From contig NC_080425.1 in the NCBI RefSeq assembly GCF_029873635.1, positions 39,993,390 to 40,057,389 on the forward strand: a stretch of DNA of 64,000 nt. Reading direction: 5' to 3'. The notes below the pieces were generated by a model. It saw nothing but the letters and a program-made list of their open reading frames with translations. It made no database searches and had not been told where the DNA came from. Both the position numbers and the translations under genes were made by a program. Shown here one piece after another: positions 22,231 to 35,640 of the stretch (position 1 is its first letter; each line of letters starts with the position of its first letter). This DNA is from Malania oleifera (taxonomy: Eukaryota; Streptophyta; Magnoliopsida; Santalales; Ximeniaceae).

Positions 22231-23368
22231 GTATATAGGGGAGCTTAAGCCCCATACTTGATAAAAAGGATTAAAATCACCTGCCCAATGGACTCATATG
22301 CATCATAGTATTATTGCTTTGGTTTTTGAGTCCGAAGGCTTTTTAAGGCACCTTGAACGTCATATCCAGTTTATATTGTGATATGGATTGTTCTTGGTAT
22401 ATGTGAGAATAGTTTTACTGGTGAAATACAAATGGTTTAACATATATCTAGTAAAATTTGTTTAAGAATGAAAATAGTACTTATACTGTTTAAACTCTTA
22501 ATGAATTTTCACAATTAGTATCAGTATAAGTAGTTAACATAATCTAAGCACGTATTCAAATTGATAATGGGAGCATCTGAAAATGACTTTCTATCTTGTT
22601 ATGCTCACCAACAGTTTTGGCTTAGATCTGTTTTGAAGTTTTCTGTGGCTTGTGTACTTTAAAGCATGGTGATTTTATTGAAAATCTTAAGTGATAGCAA
22701 TAATATTATTCTAAACTTTCAATTTTTTTTGGGATCTATATGGTTGGTTTTTCAATTTATAATTTGGAATGTTCTTAAATGCTCACCAAAAAAACATTGC
22801 TCGCTTGAACTTCTTGTTAAAGTTTCTTTTTCAGCAAGCATAATCCCCAATTACTTATTGATAATATCAAAAGGGGAATTTTTTATTTTTTTTTTGGCAA
22901 GAACTGAACTTATATAGGCCATATCTTAATTATTGCCTGTGTGCCTAAATGAATTCATGACATGCACCTTGACATCAAATTCATTTGTGTCATGAAATTT
23001 GTTTTCTAAGGGCTCTAGAGTTTGAACAGTTCTTTAAAGAACTTTTTATTAGCCTTTTTGCTGATGACAAAAGGGGGAGATGTTTTATGAGTAAAATTAT
23101 TAATTCTATTTTCTTATTTTTTTTTTGTTATTCAAAAATGGAAAATAACAGATGTGCTTTATTGAATATTTGTTAATATAGCTTCAATACATAATGCACA
23201 TTGAACCTAACTGTACTTAAATGCATAACTTGAAAATTCTAAAGTCTTCATGTCTGTATCGAAACTTTATTTAATATCAATTTTTAATTTATGCATATTA
23301 TTAGGGGAAGCCTTTTCAGGCTAACCCAATTTTTTTCATGTGTTTGTCATCATCAAAAATGGGGAGAT
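22231..23368 (+). mobile_element. third copia 3' internal region
   Basis: Non-coding, AT-rich, with SIRE-type purine boxes (caaaaggggaa 22868, aaaagggggaga 23069, ttaggggaag 23300) and tttgtcatcatcaaaaatggggagat as PPT at 23345-23368. Small open frames here (22666-22917, 22985-23176) show no motif and lack support as genes. The left border is uncertain. Confidence 0.5.
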
Positions 23369-25410
23369 TGTTGACTTTTTGAGTCCAATCCCTGTTTTAA
23401 TTATGACAAACACCAGCATCTCATTGTGTGCTTAGTATATGCACATGTTCATCCTTTTGATAACACAGATGATGGTGCAATATGGAAGTCGTAAAAGGAC
23501 TCAGACGATCATACCTCGGCATGTTCCAAGGAACAAAAGAATGAAGATTTCATTTTTTTCAATCATAATAGTAATTAGAGTTGAATGTGCATACATATCA
23601 TATGGTTTATTTTGAAACTCATAAATGACCTTAGATTGACCATAGGACCTCCAAGTAGCATGAAAAACTTTTTTCATAAAATGCCTAACTTATACGAAGG
23701 TTTTAAAACGGTTTTGAAGTCAAAAGAAGGCATAAACTAATTTTTACAAAGGGGTCAGTCCACCGTCCAAATGACCGAACAATAGAAATAAGCAATTTTT
23801 TCAATCCATAACTTCTTATCTGAAAACATTTTCAACATGAAAGTTGTGGTAGTTTCTCTTATCTTTCTATTGATACTAAGAACGTCCAATTTGGAGTCGT
23901 ATAGAAAAAGTTATGGTTGAAATAATGAAAGGTATCCGTAGTAGAAAAATTCCCTTCATGTTTCTTTTGTCTCATTTATGGGCGTTTTTCTCAATTCATA
24001 ACTTCTAATATTAAAAGGAGTTCAACATAAAAGTTGTAACATTTTCTCTTAGCTATTTGTTGATACCAACAACGTCTAAATTGGATTTGTGTAGAAAATG
24101 TTATGACCAAAATACTAAAAGGTGTCCTCAAATAAAACCTGGGGTCAACTAACCAAGCTTCACCATAGTCGATCGAAGCTTGTGGATTTCAAGCCTCAGT
24201 CAATCGACCCTCTTGGGAAAGCATCCCAATGGCTGAAAAACGATTAGTTTCAAAATAAAATCATTTCTTTATTCCCCAACGGCCATATAACGGTTAGTTT
24301 GAGTTTTTGCCTATAAATACAAGCCTTATACACTTGAAAAGGGTTGGAGAATCCTTTGGAAAGCTTCGGAAAATATTTTTTGATTCTCCCTCCATTTTTA
24401 TACTCTGATATGCTTCAATTTCTCTATTTCTCCTACTCCTTGAAAATATTTTTTAGAGAAAATTTTTTGGGGGTTTTATTTGGAAGATGCTCAAGCATGT
24501 ATCATCTTTCATATATATATTATGCTTGATTGCCTTAATTTTCACTCCTCCCTCTTTGCTCCTTCTTGCTCTGAATTTTTTTGGGTGTCCGTCTATGCGT
24601 GAGTTTGACTCTCTGGTTTGGTTCTCAAGTTTTGGTTATCTGGTCCCAACTCTCTGTAATTCAGCAACTCTGCTCCTAGGTCTCTAAACCTTAGTGATTC
24701 AAAGTTTTCTCTGTGCTCTCCACACTATATAGTGGGGAGTTTCTCTCTACACTGGATTTAGCATAACCTCTTATCTTTGATTCACTCTATATTTCGATAA
24801 AACCTTCCCCTCTCTAACTCTTTCCTCTCTCAATTTGGGCAAGGTGCTACTGCTTTCTTCTGTGGTTTCCTCTCTTTCTGAATTCTCACAGAGTATCAGT
24901 ATGCTTTTTCCTGTGAGTCTTTGCTACAATGAGATAGGGAGTCTCAGGGTGCTTTTTGGCACCAATTTCCTTAACAAAATTCCCCTATAACTGAATTCCC
25001 TGCACTGGCAAGGAATATTTCATTCTAAACAATTTCCCTTTTCTCTTCATGTGATTTCATTTTTGATTTACTTTATTTTTTTGAATTTCTACTACTAACT
25101 CTCCCTTCTGTGCGCAGGTGAAAGTGGGAGGTCCAGGTGGCAGCTGGAGAATGGAGGGCTTTGGGAGATACTGCCAGGTGACCTTCGAGGACTAGAGGGC
25201 TTGGCATTTTTTGTTTTCCTTTTGGTTTTCTGTATTTTTCATTTATTTTTGTATGCTGATGTACCCCCACCTGATTGTGTACTGCAACATCACTTTGTAC
25301 ACCTCGTATATTTTCTTATACGTATGTCATATTAGATCTCTTATTGTAACACTCCTACGCATACATGTACTTCATGTGCCCCCACCCCCTTAATAAAGTG
25401 CATGTGATTT
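23369..25410 (+). mobile_element. third copia LTR, 3' end uncertain
   Basis: It starts TGTTGACTTTTTGAGTCC after a PPT. A TATAAATA box lies at 24312-24319, and a CT-rich transcribed-leader-like stretch follows at 24600-25110. An AATAAA is at 25392-25397. Sites with tcgatcgaag and cagtcaatcgacc lie 100-150 bp before the TATA box. The expected CA end is not evident, so the right border is a guess. Short open frames at 24344-24687 and 25211-25393 are not supported as genes. Confidence 0.5.
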
Positions 25411-26190
25411 TTCAATTTTAACCCCAAAAGGTTGACCAATTTTGACTTCCTTGCTTAAGAAGCTCTTAGCAATAAATGTGACTTTAGAGTTGACCAATTT
25501 TGACCAAACAAATGCAGTGAATATGACTTTAATAACCAAACAAAACCGGTTCTAAAATTAAGACCCAATTTAAAACCAAAGACTCGTTTTGGATGACTTT
25601 AATTAACAAATCCCTAGATTCAAATTTTGAAAAGCTCAAGATAACATAACTTAGTTTTTGAAATCAATTAATATGACTTGATTGAAGAAATTTTGAAAAA
25701 ACTCATGGCAATCCTAATCTTAAACTAGAATACTCAATTTTCAACCTAATCAAATGGAAAGGCTAAATCTTTGGAAAACAAAGAACTTAACTAAAATTTC
25801 AAAGAAATTATTTTCAAATTGAAACTACTAACTCCAATTCAAGACTTAACTCGATACCTAACCTAAACAAGATTATTACGAGGGTCTTCGACTAAAGGAC
25901 CACTAAAGGAGACTAATTTGCAACTAAAAGAATTTATGATAGGATTATGAACAATAATCAAGAAGACTTAAATTTTCTAAAATGATTTTAAGAGACTATT
26001 TTTTTATCAGGTTTTTTTTTTTTTTTTTTTAAAGGAGCTAGACTAATTAAAAGGACTCAATTTTTTTTATTCATGGCTACTCGGGGTCTTAATTCTTAAT
26101 TTTAAAACTCAGGGTTATTCAGGGTTCAAAGATAAATCTTATTTCACTGGGCTTCTTTGGGGTGGCTTAGTTAAAATTGGGGTGTCTACA
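25411..26190 (-). mobile_element. Tat-like LTR fragment
   Basis: The right end taaaattggggtgtctaca at 26190 is the same LTR terminus as at 37401 and 56156, giving a minus-oriented LTR start. The rest (Thr/Asn-coded AT-rich text with aaccaaa and gacttaa words) does not match the other Ogre LTRs, so this is a different family or a decayed copy. The left border is arbitrary. Confidence 0.35.
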
Positions 26191-26479
26191 ATAACTACAA
26201 GAGTTACAAACCTACCTCAAACACATCCCATTTACATATGTGACTTTACATTTGCTTCAGTTAGTTGTGGTTGGGTTCTTTCTAGTGAGCTTTGATATTT
26301 GCTTCTTGAATGTTCACCTGATCTTGTGTTTGATCCAGTATATTCATGTTGTTCCTGTACTAACTTTATGTGCAAAGATCAGCTTAACTCAGAATCACTA
26401 ATGAATTGATATCATCAAAATATGTCATTTAGGATTATGTTGCCATTAAGGCAAACAATCTACCTTCCTTATTCACAAT

Positions 26480-26690
26480 AGTATTCTTGGATCAAATCTC
26501 TTTTAAATAGGTATTACTTTGTTTTACCTTTTCCAAAATTAAAATAAAGTGGTGACTTCGTTTCCTAAACGAAAAGGTAAGGGAACCGATGGTTTGGTTT
26601 TTATTTACTTGATTTTTATTTAGTCATCAAAATGTTGGTAGTCAAAAATGGGCCACCTAAGCCCAATGTTGACAGTCTCAAAATGAATGG
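26480..26690 (+). repeat. direct repeat, left copy (LTR end of decayed Tat element)
   Basis: Text around aaaataaagtggtgacttcg, ggtttggttttta and aaaatgggccacctaagccc recurs with changes at 30480-30670. The gtggYgactYcg phrase resembles the LTR-end/PBS area of Tat elements. I read the pair as the 3' ends of the two LTRs of an old element. Confidence 0.45.
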
Positions 26691-27257
26691 ATTTTTCGAA
26701 TCTACAAACAAGAATGTTAAGAAAATATTGGAGAAGATGACAATCACTTTTAAGGATTGACATGAGATGTTGTCGTTTACAATGCATGCTTATTGGGCAT
26801 TTTTCAAGACATAAATAAGGGCAAGTTCATATTCTTTAGTATATGGAATGGATGTTTTGGTACCAATAGAGATGGAAATACCATCTGTCATAGTTCTCAT
26901 GAATCTAAATTAGTAGAAGCTAAATGGGTACAAAATAGGTTGGATCAGTTGAATTTCATTGATGAGAAAAGTTTGACATGAAGACAATATGTCATAGTTA
27001 GTTATATTAGTAAAGGATTGCTAGAGCCTACAATAAAAGGCTTGCCCTTGCAAATTTAAGGAAGGAGATTTTATGTTGAAAAAGAATCTAGTTAAAAAAA
27101 AAAAAAATGATCCCAAAGGAAAATTTACTTTGAACTACTAAAAGTCTTATGTAATAAAGAAGGTTTTCTCAAGAGGAATTGTGATCCTAGCCAACATCGA
27201 TGATGAAGAATTTACACAACCTTTCAATTCTGATGTAATAAAGAAGTTCTCCCCTTG
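26680..27257 (+). pseudogene. Tat-type integrase C-terminal half, highly decayed
   Basis: Across three frames one reads counterparts of the end of the Ogre integrase: NGFFESTNKNVKKILEKM, YSLVYGMDVLVPIEMEIPS, VEAKWVQNRLDQLNFIDE and a terminal PFNSDVIKKF near 27230. The catalytic Glu context (NGxxE) is still visible. Stops and shifts are frequent. It is more diverged from both Ogre copies than they are from each other, so it belongs to an older family. Confidence 0.7.
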
Positions 27258-30200
27258 AATCTTGTATCGTGCTCTAAGCTTTTGTGTTTCAAAGTGATGT
27301 AACTATCATTTAACAATCAATAAAATTCAAGTTTTTTTACGTGATTAAGTATTTCTTGGTTCGATTTACGACCTTTGATATTTGGGGGAGAAGGGAGGAA
27401 AAAAGAAAAGAGAGAGAATAAAATAAAGAAAAGTGAAAAAGAGATATATAAAATGTTTCATCTCCTTTTGAACTATGATTAGACATGACCCCTTAGATAG
27501 TGGTACATAGGCAGCTTATCAAGTGAAATGATAGGTTCAATCCATAGAGTAACTAATTTAGATTTCTTATGAGAGAGTAACTTATTAATTTAGTTTGAAA
27601 TACAATGTCTTATTAAAGATTGGAGGCAATTATCTTTTTGGAAAAGTTGAGCTATTTGACACTAGGGTATATTTTTAAAAACATTTCAAGGATGTTGTTA
27701 TAGAGGCATTTTTTTTTTTTTTTTAAGAAAAGGGTGTTATTCTTAAAAGTTACCTTTGGCGTTCAAGTTCTTTGTTACCTATTCGCAAAGGATAGTGTAG
27801 CATTTTCAAAGTAGTCAAAGGAGATTTTGACTAAACATTGTTCCTAATAATCCCTAACCTTCTAACCTATTTTCAAATCAAAGTCTAGAATACTTGAATA
27901 TGTTTAACAAATTTTTATCAATGGTGCAAATTTCAGAGAATGCATGAGAGAGTTGAGTTCTAGTAAAAGTAAAGATTGGGACAATGGGTTAGCTAAATAT
28001 ATACATTTACTTGTGGAGTTTGGTTTTAAAATGATATCTCTATCCTTTTCTAACATTTTATCCTAAAATATTAATAAAAAAAAGAAGTAGTTTCAGTAGT
28101 CATTTTTTATCCAAATAATTTCATAACTTAACTAAATATTTGAAAATTAAGCTAAAATAAATAGTGAAGAAATTTTGAACAGGGCGGTGGCTATCTAATG
28201 GCAGTCGACCGGCCTTCTTTCTCCCCATTTTTTCACACATACAGAAAGCTTTTTGGCACCACCCTAGTAGATATTGACCAATCCTCATGGGGCGGCAAAC
28301 CGATTCAATTTAAATTCAAAACAAATCTTTTTTATTTGATTATTTAATGTGTCCAAGTGTGCCAAGTGTCTTGGTCATTGCTATGTGTTACGAAACGATT
28401 GAGGCAGCTATTTTTTAATAGTTGGTGGTTATGGTGGTTGCAATTTTGAATTTGTAATTTCGAATTCCCAACCCCCATTTCCCTTCACCATGCATGGTCC
28501 AATCTTTACATGTTGAAGATAGGTCCCATCATATATTCTCTCATTTCTTTTTTGAGTCTTTGGGTATGTGTATGTAGAGAGTATTTATCCCTTGAAAATA
28601 CTCTTCTACATGTTTTAGGTTAGTCCTATCACCCTCCTTCATTAATTTCAAAGTTTTATTTTGATTTTCTAGGTAAATATGCATGTTATTGGATAATTAG
28701 TTGTGCCATGCTATTTCTCCGTGATTTTATGAAGTTTGTGTGCTTAGTGCTTCAAAAGTAATTTGCACACATTATGCAAAACCACATTTTTTTTTTTGAC
28801 ATCTCATTTTTTTTTTTTTTTTAAAGTGCATATTTGATAAAATGAAATTTATTGCTTCTTCTCCTTTTTCCTATGTTTGCTTGTTCCATTTTCAAACCAA
28901 CACGTTATCTAGATAGGATAAGGTTTGTGCATTAGAATCATTGAGCTTTATGAAATTTTAATTTGAAGAAAATTACAATGCATGTAGATAGTCAACCAAC
29001 CTCGACGCAAGGTCAACCAACCCTTGTCTTTTGAAACCAATTAACCGGCCTATGGCGCATGATCGTCTGCCCAGTCCAAAGGTTCATTTTATCCATTTCT
29101 CTAGACTTCTTCTTGAATTTCAGTAATATTGGTGAGTCAAAACACTCACGAGAGTACGGTTAACTCTAGTTGGTAATGTTTTGATGTGTTTAATGGTTTT
29201 CCCTTTAAAAAACCAAAAGTTTCATTTTAAATTAATTTAAAGATTCAAGAATGAATGCCCACTATGTGGCTTTTGGACATTTTTCAAAGGTTTTTAAGTT
29301 CATTTTCAATGAGATTTCAAGGTGAGTTTGTAGTTCTCCCACTAGAAAAAATGATTTTCAAGTTAATAATCACCAATCAAGTAACTTGAAGGTGGAAATA
29401 ATATTTGATTTTAAAAAATTAACAAACTTCAAGGCTTTGCTTTTGAAGAGAGTTTTTTTTTTTTTTTTTGAAAAATCACTGTTTTTAATTAAATATAAAT
29501 TTTTCAATCAAATACTTCAAGTGTTTTAAAAACATTTATTAGTTCTAAATTTGAAAATATTTTGATAAACTAAAGATGACTTGATTCCTTTTTTGAGGAT
29601 ATATAGACAATCAATTTTGTAGATTCAGTCATAACAACCCAAAAAAAGAAACAAGAAATCATTTCTCTTTCTATTCATTTTTTTTCTTCTTTTAGAGCCC
29701 ATTTGGATCAAGGATTTTGGCTAGGAAAATGAAAGGAAAGGAAGAAAAGAAGGAAAACCATTTTCCACTATTTTTCCCTCTATACCAAATACTACTAAAA
29801 ATGAAAAATTATTTTAATATGATTAAAAATTAAGAAAAGTCAAATATAAATGGTGTGCTAAATCATATTTTTATTATTTGATTTGGTACTATTTTTTGTT
29901 TCCTTTCTTACTTTCCTTGATAACCAAACATGAAATAGTAAATTCTTTCATATTTTTCTTTCTTTTTCCTAAGATTTTGCAAGTTCCAAATAGGGTCTTA
30001 GTGTTTGTGTGATTGTTTGCCAGTTTTTGTTTTTAGTTTTTTAGTTTTTTTTAGAGGCATCAATGTAATAAGGTTTTTAAAAGGTTAAGTCATTTACATG
30101 GACCTTATGAAAGCCTTTCTGAAAAGGATTTGGTATTGGAACATATTCCATCAGAAATTAAAAGGGAATTTTGTTTGGTGCATGTGGGTAATTGCTTGCT

Positions 30201-30479
30201 AGGGAATGGTTGATCAACCTTGCTAGAGAGCAAATTAGGTTGACCCAGCCTACAAAGGTGATCTACTAGTCCTTGCAACCAGTCATTTTCTTTTTTTCAT
30301 AAATTTTGATATATTTTATTACTAAAAAATTGGTTTTTATTGAGAGAGACATTCAAATACACACAAGGTAAGAGTGGGAACCATTGATGGAATGGGTGCT
30401 TTAAGGTGTTAATCTCTTGATTCCACTTGAAAAAAATTAATGGATTACATTTCCTATTCATAAATATACTCCTAAACCT
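27258..30479 (+). other. decayed 3' region and LTR of the old Tat element
   Basis: No coding homology. A block near 27480-27530 (gacatgacccc..., tacataggcagcttatc) resembles the conserved post-integrase text at 8100-8140. Poly(T) runs lie at 27709, 28780 and 29453. Short gtcaaccaacc-type words occur at 28990-29020 and 30210-30245. I cannot place the LTR start. Confidence 0.4.
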
Positions 30480-30670
30480 AAAAGTCTTTTTTTTTTTGAA
30501 AGCATTTCATTTATTTTGCCTTTTCAACAACTAAAATAAAGTGATGACATCGTTTTCTAAAATAAGAAGGATAAATTGGATAACTAGTGGTTTGGTTATT
30601 TATATTCAATTATTTTTCAAAATGGTAACCAAACTTATTGGCAATAAAATGGGCCATCCAAGGCCATTGT
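30480..30670 (+). repeat. direct repeat, right copy
   Basis: Counterpart of 26480-26690: aaaataaagtgatgacatcg, gtggtttggttat and aaaatgggccatccaaggcc. It would mark the right end of the decayed Tat element at about 30670. Confidence 0.45.
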
Positions 30671-31274
30671 CTTTAATCTCTGAATTAAATCATATTTCAT
30701 GATTTCACAATACCCACAACTCTGTACATATATTCATTACTCCGTATAAAATTACATCTCTGGATAAAACTGTCATGTCGTAATACTATATAAAACTATA
30801 CTTTACTGTACAAATCCATAAAATATGCTAACGAGTTATTTATGTTGTATCATATTTATTTACTTATGCCACACAATTTGAGTGATAATTCATTTATAAT
30901 AATTTTCCTGGAATAACTATATTCTTCTGTTGAAAATAATCATATACTCAACTCTAGTGTCTTACTTAAATTCAACAACTGATTTTTCCCAAAACATACA
31001 TATAATAATTAATTCAAACTTCCTATTTTCATAAGCCTGATAATTCAAAAAATCATATATAATATTTCTGTAATCATATGCTTTATTTTTAATCGATTAA
31101 AGTTATAAAAATACCTAACATAATCTATTCCCCTTACTTGCTTACTGAGAAAATGCCTGCAGGGATCCTAAACCAACGTCTGCGGCGTTTGGAGCACAAC
31201 ACCTGTAATCATACATTTTAGTTTGCTCACTCAAACTCGAGAAAATAGCTACTTTAACATTCCTAGGCTCACAC
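30671..31274 (-). mobile_element. older LTR remnant, left part
   Basis: AT-rich text with ccccttacttgcttactgagaaaatgcctgcagggatcc, similar in style to the R/U5 part of family A solo LTRs near 2280-2340 and 60560-60620 (minus sense). It ends at CACAC (31270-31274), the target duplication of the family A copy 2, and continues at 56251. Confidence 0.4.
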
Positions 31275-31638
31275 TGTAAAGACCCAAAAATTTAAAAAGA
31301 TTAAAATAACAAATAAATAAATAAAAGGAATGACGTGGGGAAAAAAATTTTAAAAAAATTAATTAAAATTAAAGAAATTAAATTAAATTAAGATAAATTA
31401 AATAATTAAATAATTAGTAAGTAAATTAAATATTGTTACATTGGATTAAAAAAAAAACTAAAAACTAATTGAAATAAGTGTATATATATATATATATATA
31501 TGTATGTATATAGGTAAGTTGTTATATAATATATATATATATATACATCTGTAAAGTTAAAGTAAAAGAAGAAAGAAGAAGAAGAAGTCACTGACCGCCC
31601 TCCCTCTCTGCAAATTCTTGCATGTCACGACTGCTCCG

Positions 31639-31675
<37 letters not shown>

Positions 31676-33908
31676 CTCGACGACTTTGCGACGGATTAGA
31701 AAATGGAAGGTGTCATTGGGCTCCTAACTCTGCCACCGACATTTCTACTGGAGTAAATTTTTCATAGAAACGGCTCAGCTACTTCTCCTAGGGAAAGGTA
31801 ATTTTTCCTCATTTTCTCAAATGCGCTGTTAATATGCAGTAAAAATTGACGATCAGGTACTACCACGTAGTCCTAGTTGTCGTTGTCGTCATTTTGACGT
31901 AGGTAATTTTTTAATTGAAATTTTCTAGACCCTACTCCAAAGTGAGAGTAAGATTTGAGAAATTTGGTAAAGTAGTTAAATTTGCAGGTATAACTGTTAA
32001 TTGAAAATTATGACCCTAGAAAATATTTAAATAGTATTTTATTTAGGAATAATTTAAATGAAATTATGGTTTTTGATTCAGGACTCGGATGAGCGCCGCG
32101 GGTATAATTTTGGATCCCACAGACATAATTTAGAAAATTAAGTGAGATTGTTAAATATTAGTTTAAATGTTAATTTGAAGTGTGTGGAGCCTGGGGAAGG
32201 CTAGATGGGTAGTATTTTTAGAAAATAAAATAATTAATTTGGAAAATTTGGTAATTTGACTATATTTAAGGGTATATTTATTTATTTAGAATTTATGAAC
32301 CTAGAAAATATTAAAATAATATTTTATTCAGGATTAATTACATGGAACTAGAATTTTTGATTCAGGATCCGGGTGAGCGCCGCAGGTATTTTTTAGAAAT
32401 CCCTGTCGGTGTAGTTCGAGAATTCAGGTGAGGGGAAAATCTATATATTAAATCAGGTTTTTCATGAATAAAAATGACTATGTGTTATTTATGTATACAT
32501 GTTTTTATGTGCGTTTAAAATGTTAGCTATGAAATTTATGTTTTCTGAGCTTAGGATTGTTGATATAGTTATGTATATGTGAAAGTGAACGAATGGAAGT
32601 GAAAAGAATTTTCTAATGAATTAAATAAGAAATGAAATGTATTTTGAGCATATAAATGTTAAATTTGGGTTGGCTTATTTTATGAGAAATATGTAAGAAT
32701 TTTACTGTTAAATTGTGTGGCATGAGATTCTGTGCAAATATATGTTAAATGTATGAGATGCAGGTTAAGTAAGTAATGCATTATGAATAAACACATGATA
32801 TGGACTATATTGCTTGTGTGTGTTAATGTAATCATGTAAACAGTTGAAAGATGTTGAGTGAATGTATGACAGCTGAAAGATAATGTGTAAAACAACTGAA
32901 AGATGCTGGGTATGAAATGAAATGAAATAAAAAGGGAAATAAATGAAATGGAAATGAAATGTGAAATGTGAATAATGTAAAATGAGAAAGAGTCACTTAA
33001 AGTGAAATGAAGTGAAATGTTAAAGTTATGAACATGAACATAAGTGAATGATTGAACAATAACAGAAAGAATAATGTATTATGGTATTAGCAGTATTTAT
33101 GCTAGTAGAACATGTTACGTTTGGGCAGAGCGCACTCTTCGCCTGAGGGCTTGCTGAGTAAGGCGAGTGCACTAGTAGCTTCAGATATGACAGTAGCTGT
33201 ATAACGCACTAGGGCAGAGGGAACCTAGTTGTATGAGCGGGTAGAATTCCCTATCCTTAGGGCCTTTTCCGATAAACTATTATTTAACTGTGTGAGTACG
33301 AGATTAATCTACCACTTGAGGGCTTACTGAGTAAGGTGAGTGCTCTGATATGTTTTAATTGTGACCTTAGGGTTACCTAAGTATTATAGCAGAGGAGTGC
33401 TACTTATATGGGCAGGTAATCACCCCCATCCTTGGGTAATCTCGTGAGTTAAATATTTACTTGTGATTGTTTAGGTTCAGAAAACGATTTCAATGTTATA
33501 TGATGATTTGCAAATGAAATAAAAATGATATCTATTTATCTTATGTTAGCCACATGCTGTTTTAATATTTATGTTTCTTCCTTACTGATATGTGTCTCAT
33601 TTGAATATGATTATTTCTTTTCAGGGCATCCTCGAGGTCGGGCTTAGAGAACTCGAGGGTTTTTAGCCTTCCAAAGATTGTACAAAGAGAAAGGGTATAT
33701 TTTTATATACTTTGGGGGAATGTAAATATTTATGTTTTAAATTTTTATGTTTTAAGTCTTTTTAGAACAGAATGGTTGTGAAAATACTGAAATGCTTTTG
33801 GAGATGTATGTATTCATGAAAATGCGGATGATGAATGGATAATATGGATTATAGTTAGAATTAGTAAACTCTGGTATATTGTTATATGGAGATAATGATT
33901 ATGTTTTC
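31275..33908 (+). mobile_element. solo LTR, family A copy 2, left part
   Basis: Starts TGTAAAGACCC at 31275 after CACAC. The remaining 89 bp of the LTR lie at 56162-56250, ending GGGGCATTACA before a second CACAC. Without the nested Ogre element and its duplicated TTTTC the LTR is 2,723 bp. The sense strand is plus, opposite to copies 1 and 3. It holds (TA)n runs (31482-31502, 31528-31546), (CT)n at 31645-31670 and an imperfect duplication with gagggcttRctgagtaaggYgagtgc at 33142 and 33313. No coding region. Confidence 0.85.
31482..31670. repeat. (TA)n and (CT)n microsatellites in family A copy 2
   Basis: TA runs at 31482-31502 and 31528-31546 and a CT run at 31645-31670, in the U3/leader part of the LTR. 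Confidence 0.9.
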
Positions 33909-35640
33909 TGTCGCGACGTCCCGGACCCGGCCCAGAGAACCAATCTCTGGTTAAAAATGGGTTCGGCTTGCGAACTGGGAAAAATGAATGTGTATTTTGA
34001 AAATGTGAATTTTCGTGGAAAACGATGTGTGGTGGAGTCGCCATTAACCTTTTGAAGTGTGGTTAGAACACTTGATTGCTACCCCGTTAGGGGTAGAATC
34101 AGTCTATGTCACCAAAGTCGGGCTCGAGAGTATGGTTACGCAAAGGGAAGGTATTAGCACCCCCTACACGCCCGTTCTTACGAACGGTACCAGATTAATA
34201 AAGAGTTTTCTCGAAATAAATGTAATAAGCCTTTAAAGATTACTCCCTTTCAAAAGTAAAAATTAAAAAAACTGAAAATACTATATAGGTATTCCCTCAA
34301 AACCGGGGCAATCCAATATCCCAAAGAGCCAATGCTCTTGGTCGCCTTCATCGGGAAGGAAAATCGAAAATAGGATACAAAATACGCTCCCGGGGATTTT
34401 GAAATCTATAGGTTTTTTTTTTTCCTAAAGTATCAAAAATACTATTTCGGGAGGTTTTTGAAATTTGTTCGGGATTGGAATGATTTTTTTCTTGTGTCTA
34501 AAAAGGTATTTTTGTGATTTTTCCTAAGTGTGAAAATGATTTTTGTGATCTTTCCCGAACTTTCAAAATAACACAAATGAAATCAGTTGAAATCAAAATG
34601 TGAAAATATTTTTGGAATTTTTGAAAATTTCATGATTTTTGTGAATTTTATGGATACAACAATAATATACAAGCGAAATGGAGAAAACCGGGGTGAACCA
34701 GTTCGGAAATGGTGACCCGGTCAAACGTTGACCAGTTTGGGGGAAAACCAGTTTAAGGTCTTGGTCAAGACCATTGATTTTTCAGGGTTTTCCAATGTTC
34801 TTCTGAATACAACAGAATTTTAGACATCATGAAAGTCATAGTTTTAAAGATATGACTTTAGAATGTATTTTTGAAAATCTTGAATGTAGGGAAACAGATC
34901 TAACCTTTGCCAAACATGTTGGAAACTTTCTTGGATTTTCTTCAAAAATTTTCAAATGTAAATAAGTTTCAAAGCCTTAAAAATTTTTGAATTTTCTTTA
35001 ATAATTTTTTTTTTTGAATTTTTGTGTCTTTTATGAAATTTTTTTTTTTTTTTTATGAGTTAAAAAGAAACCATTTAAAATAAAATAAGAAATGAAATAG
35101 AATCAAATAAACCAGCAGAGGTCGGTTCGGAAAAGGGGGCGGAGATGTAACATAGGAAGAGAAAGTTCATTGGTCTTACCTATCGTCTTTTTCTCCTCCG
35201 GTCTTCTTCTCCTGTCTGTGAATCCGCAGGGGCTAGTCTACAGCGCCTTCCCGAGGGTTGTTCTTGAGCTCCGACTCAAGGCACTAGGGAGTACCTTTTT
35301 CAAATGGAGTGACCCAGCACCGGTAGGAAAAGGGATCAATCGATCGCTTGATCTTCTTTCGTTTTCCTCTGCTCTAGTCTTCTTTTCATGTTGATGAGTC
35401 TACTAGGGCGCTCTAAAACATCTTCCCGAGAGTTGTTCTTGAGCTCTGATTTGAGACACTACGGGGTGCCTTCTTCAAATGGGGTGACTCAACACCGATA
35501 GGAAACGGGATCAGTCGACCTCTTGATCTTTACTAAAAAAAAACTAGCTTCACAAACTAATGATAGAAAACTTCAATATTTGAAATCTTCTCCTTACCAC
35601 CACTAAGAGCTCTCCTTCCCTTTGTGCTTGGAATGAGAGG

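Noticed and set aside
22985-23176. Possible env-like ORF in the SIRE-type 3' region
   Set aside because: Too short, with no signal peptide and membrane-anchor arrangement that would support an envelope-like protein.
24344-24687. Two small hydrophobic ORFs resembling membrane proteins
   Set aside because: They lie just after the TATA box of a copia LTR in T-rich leader sequence and have no homologue or motif.
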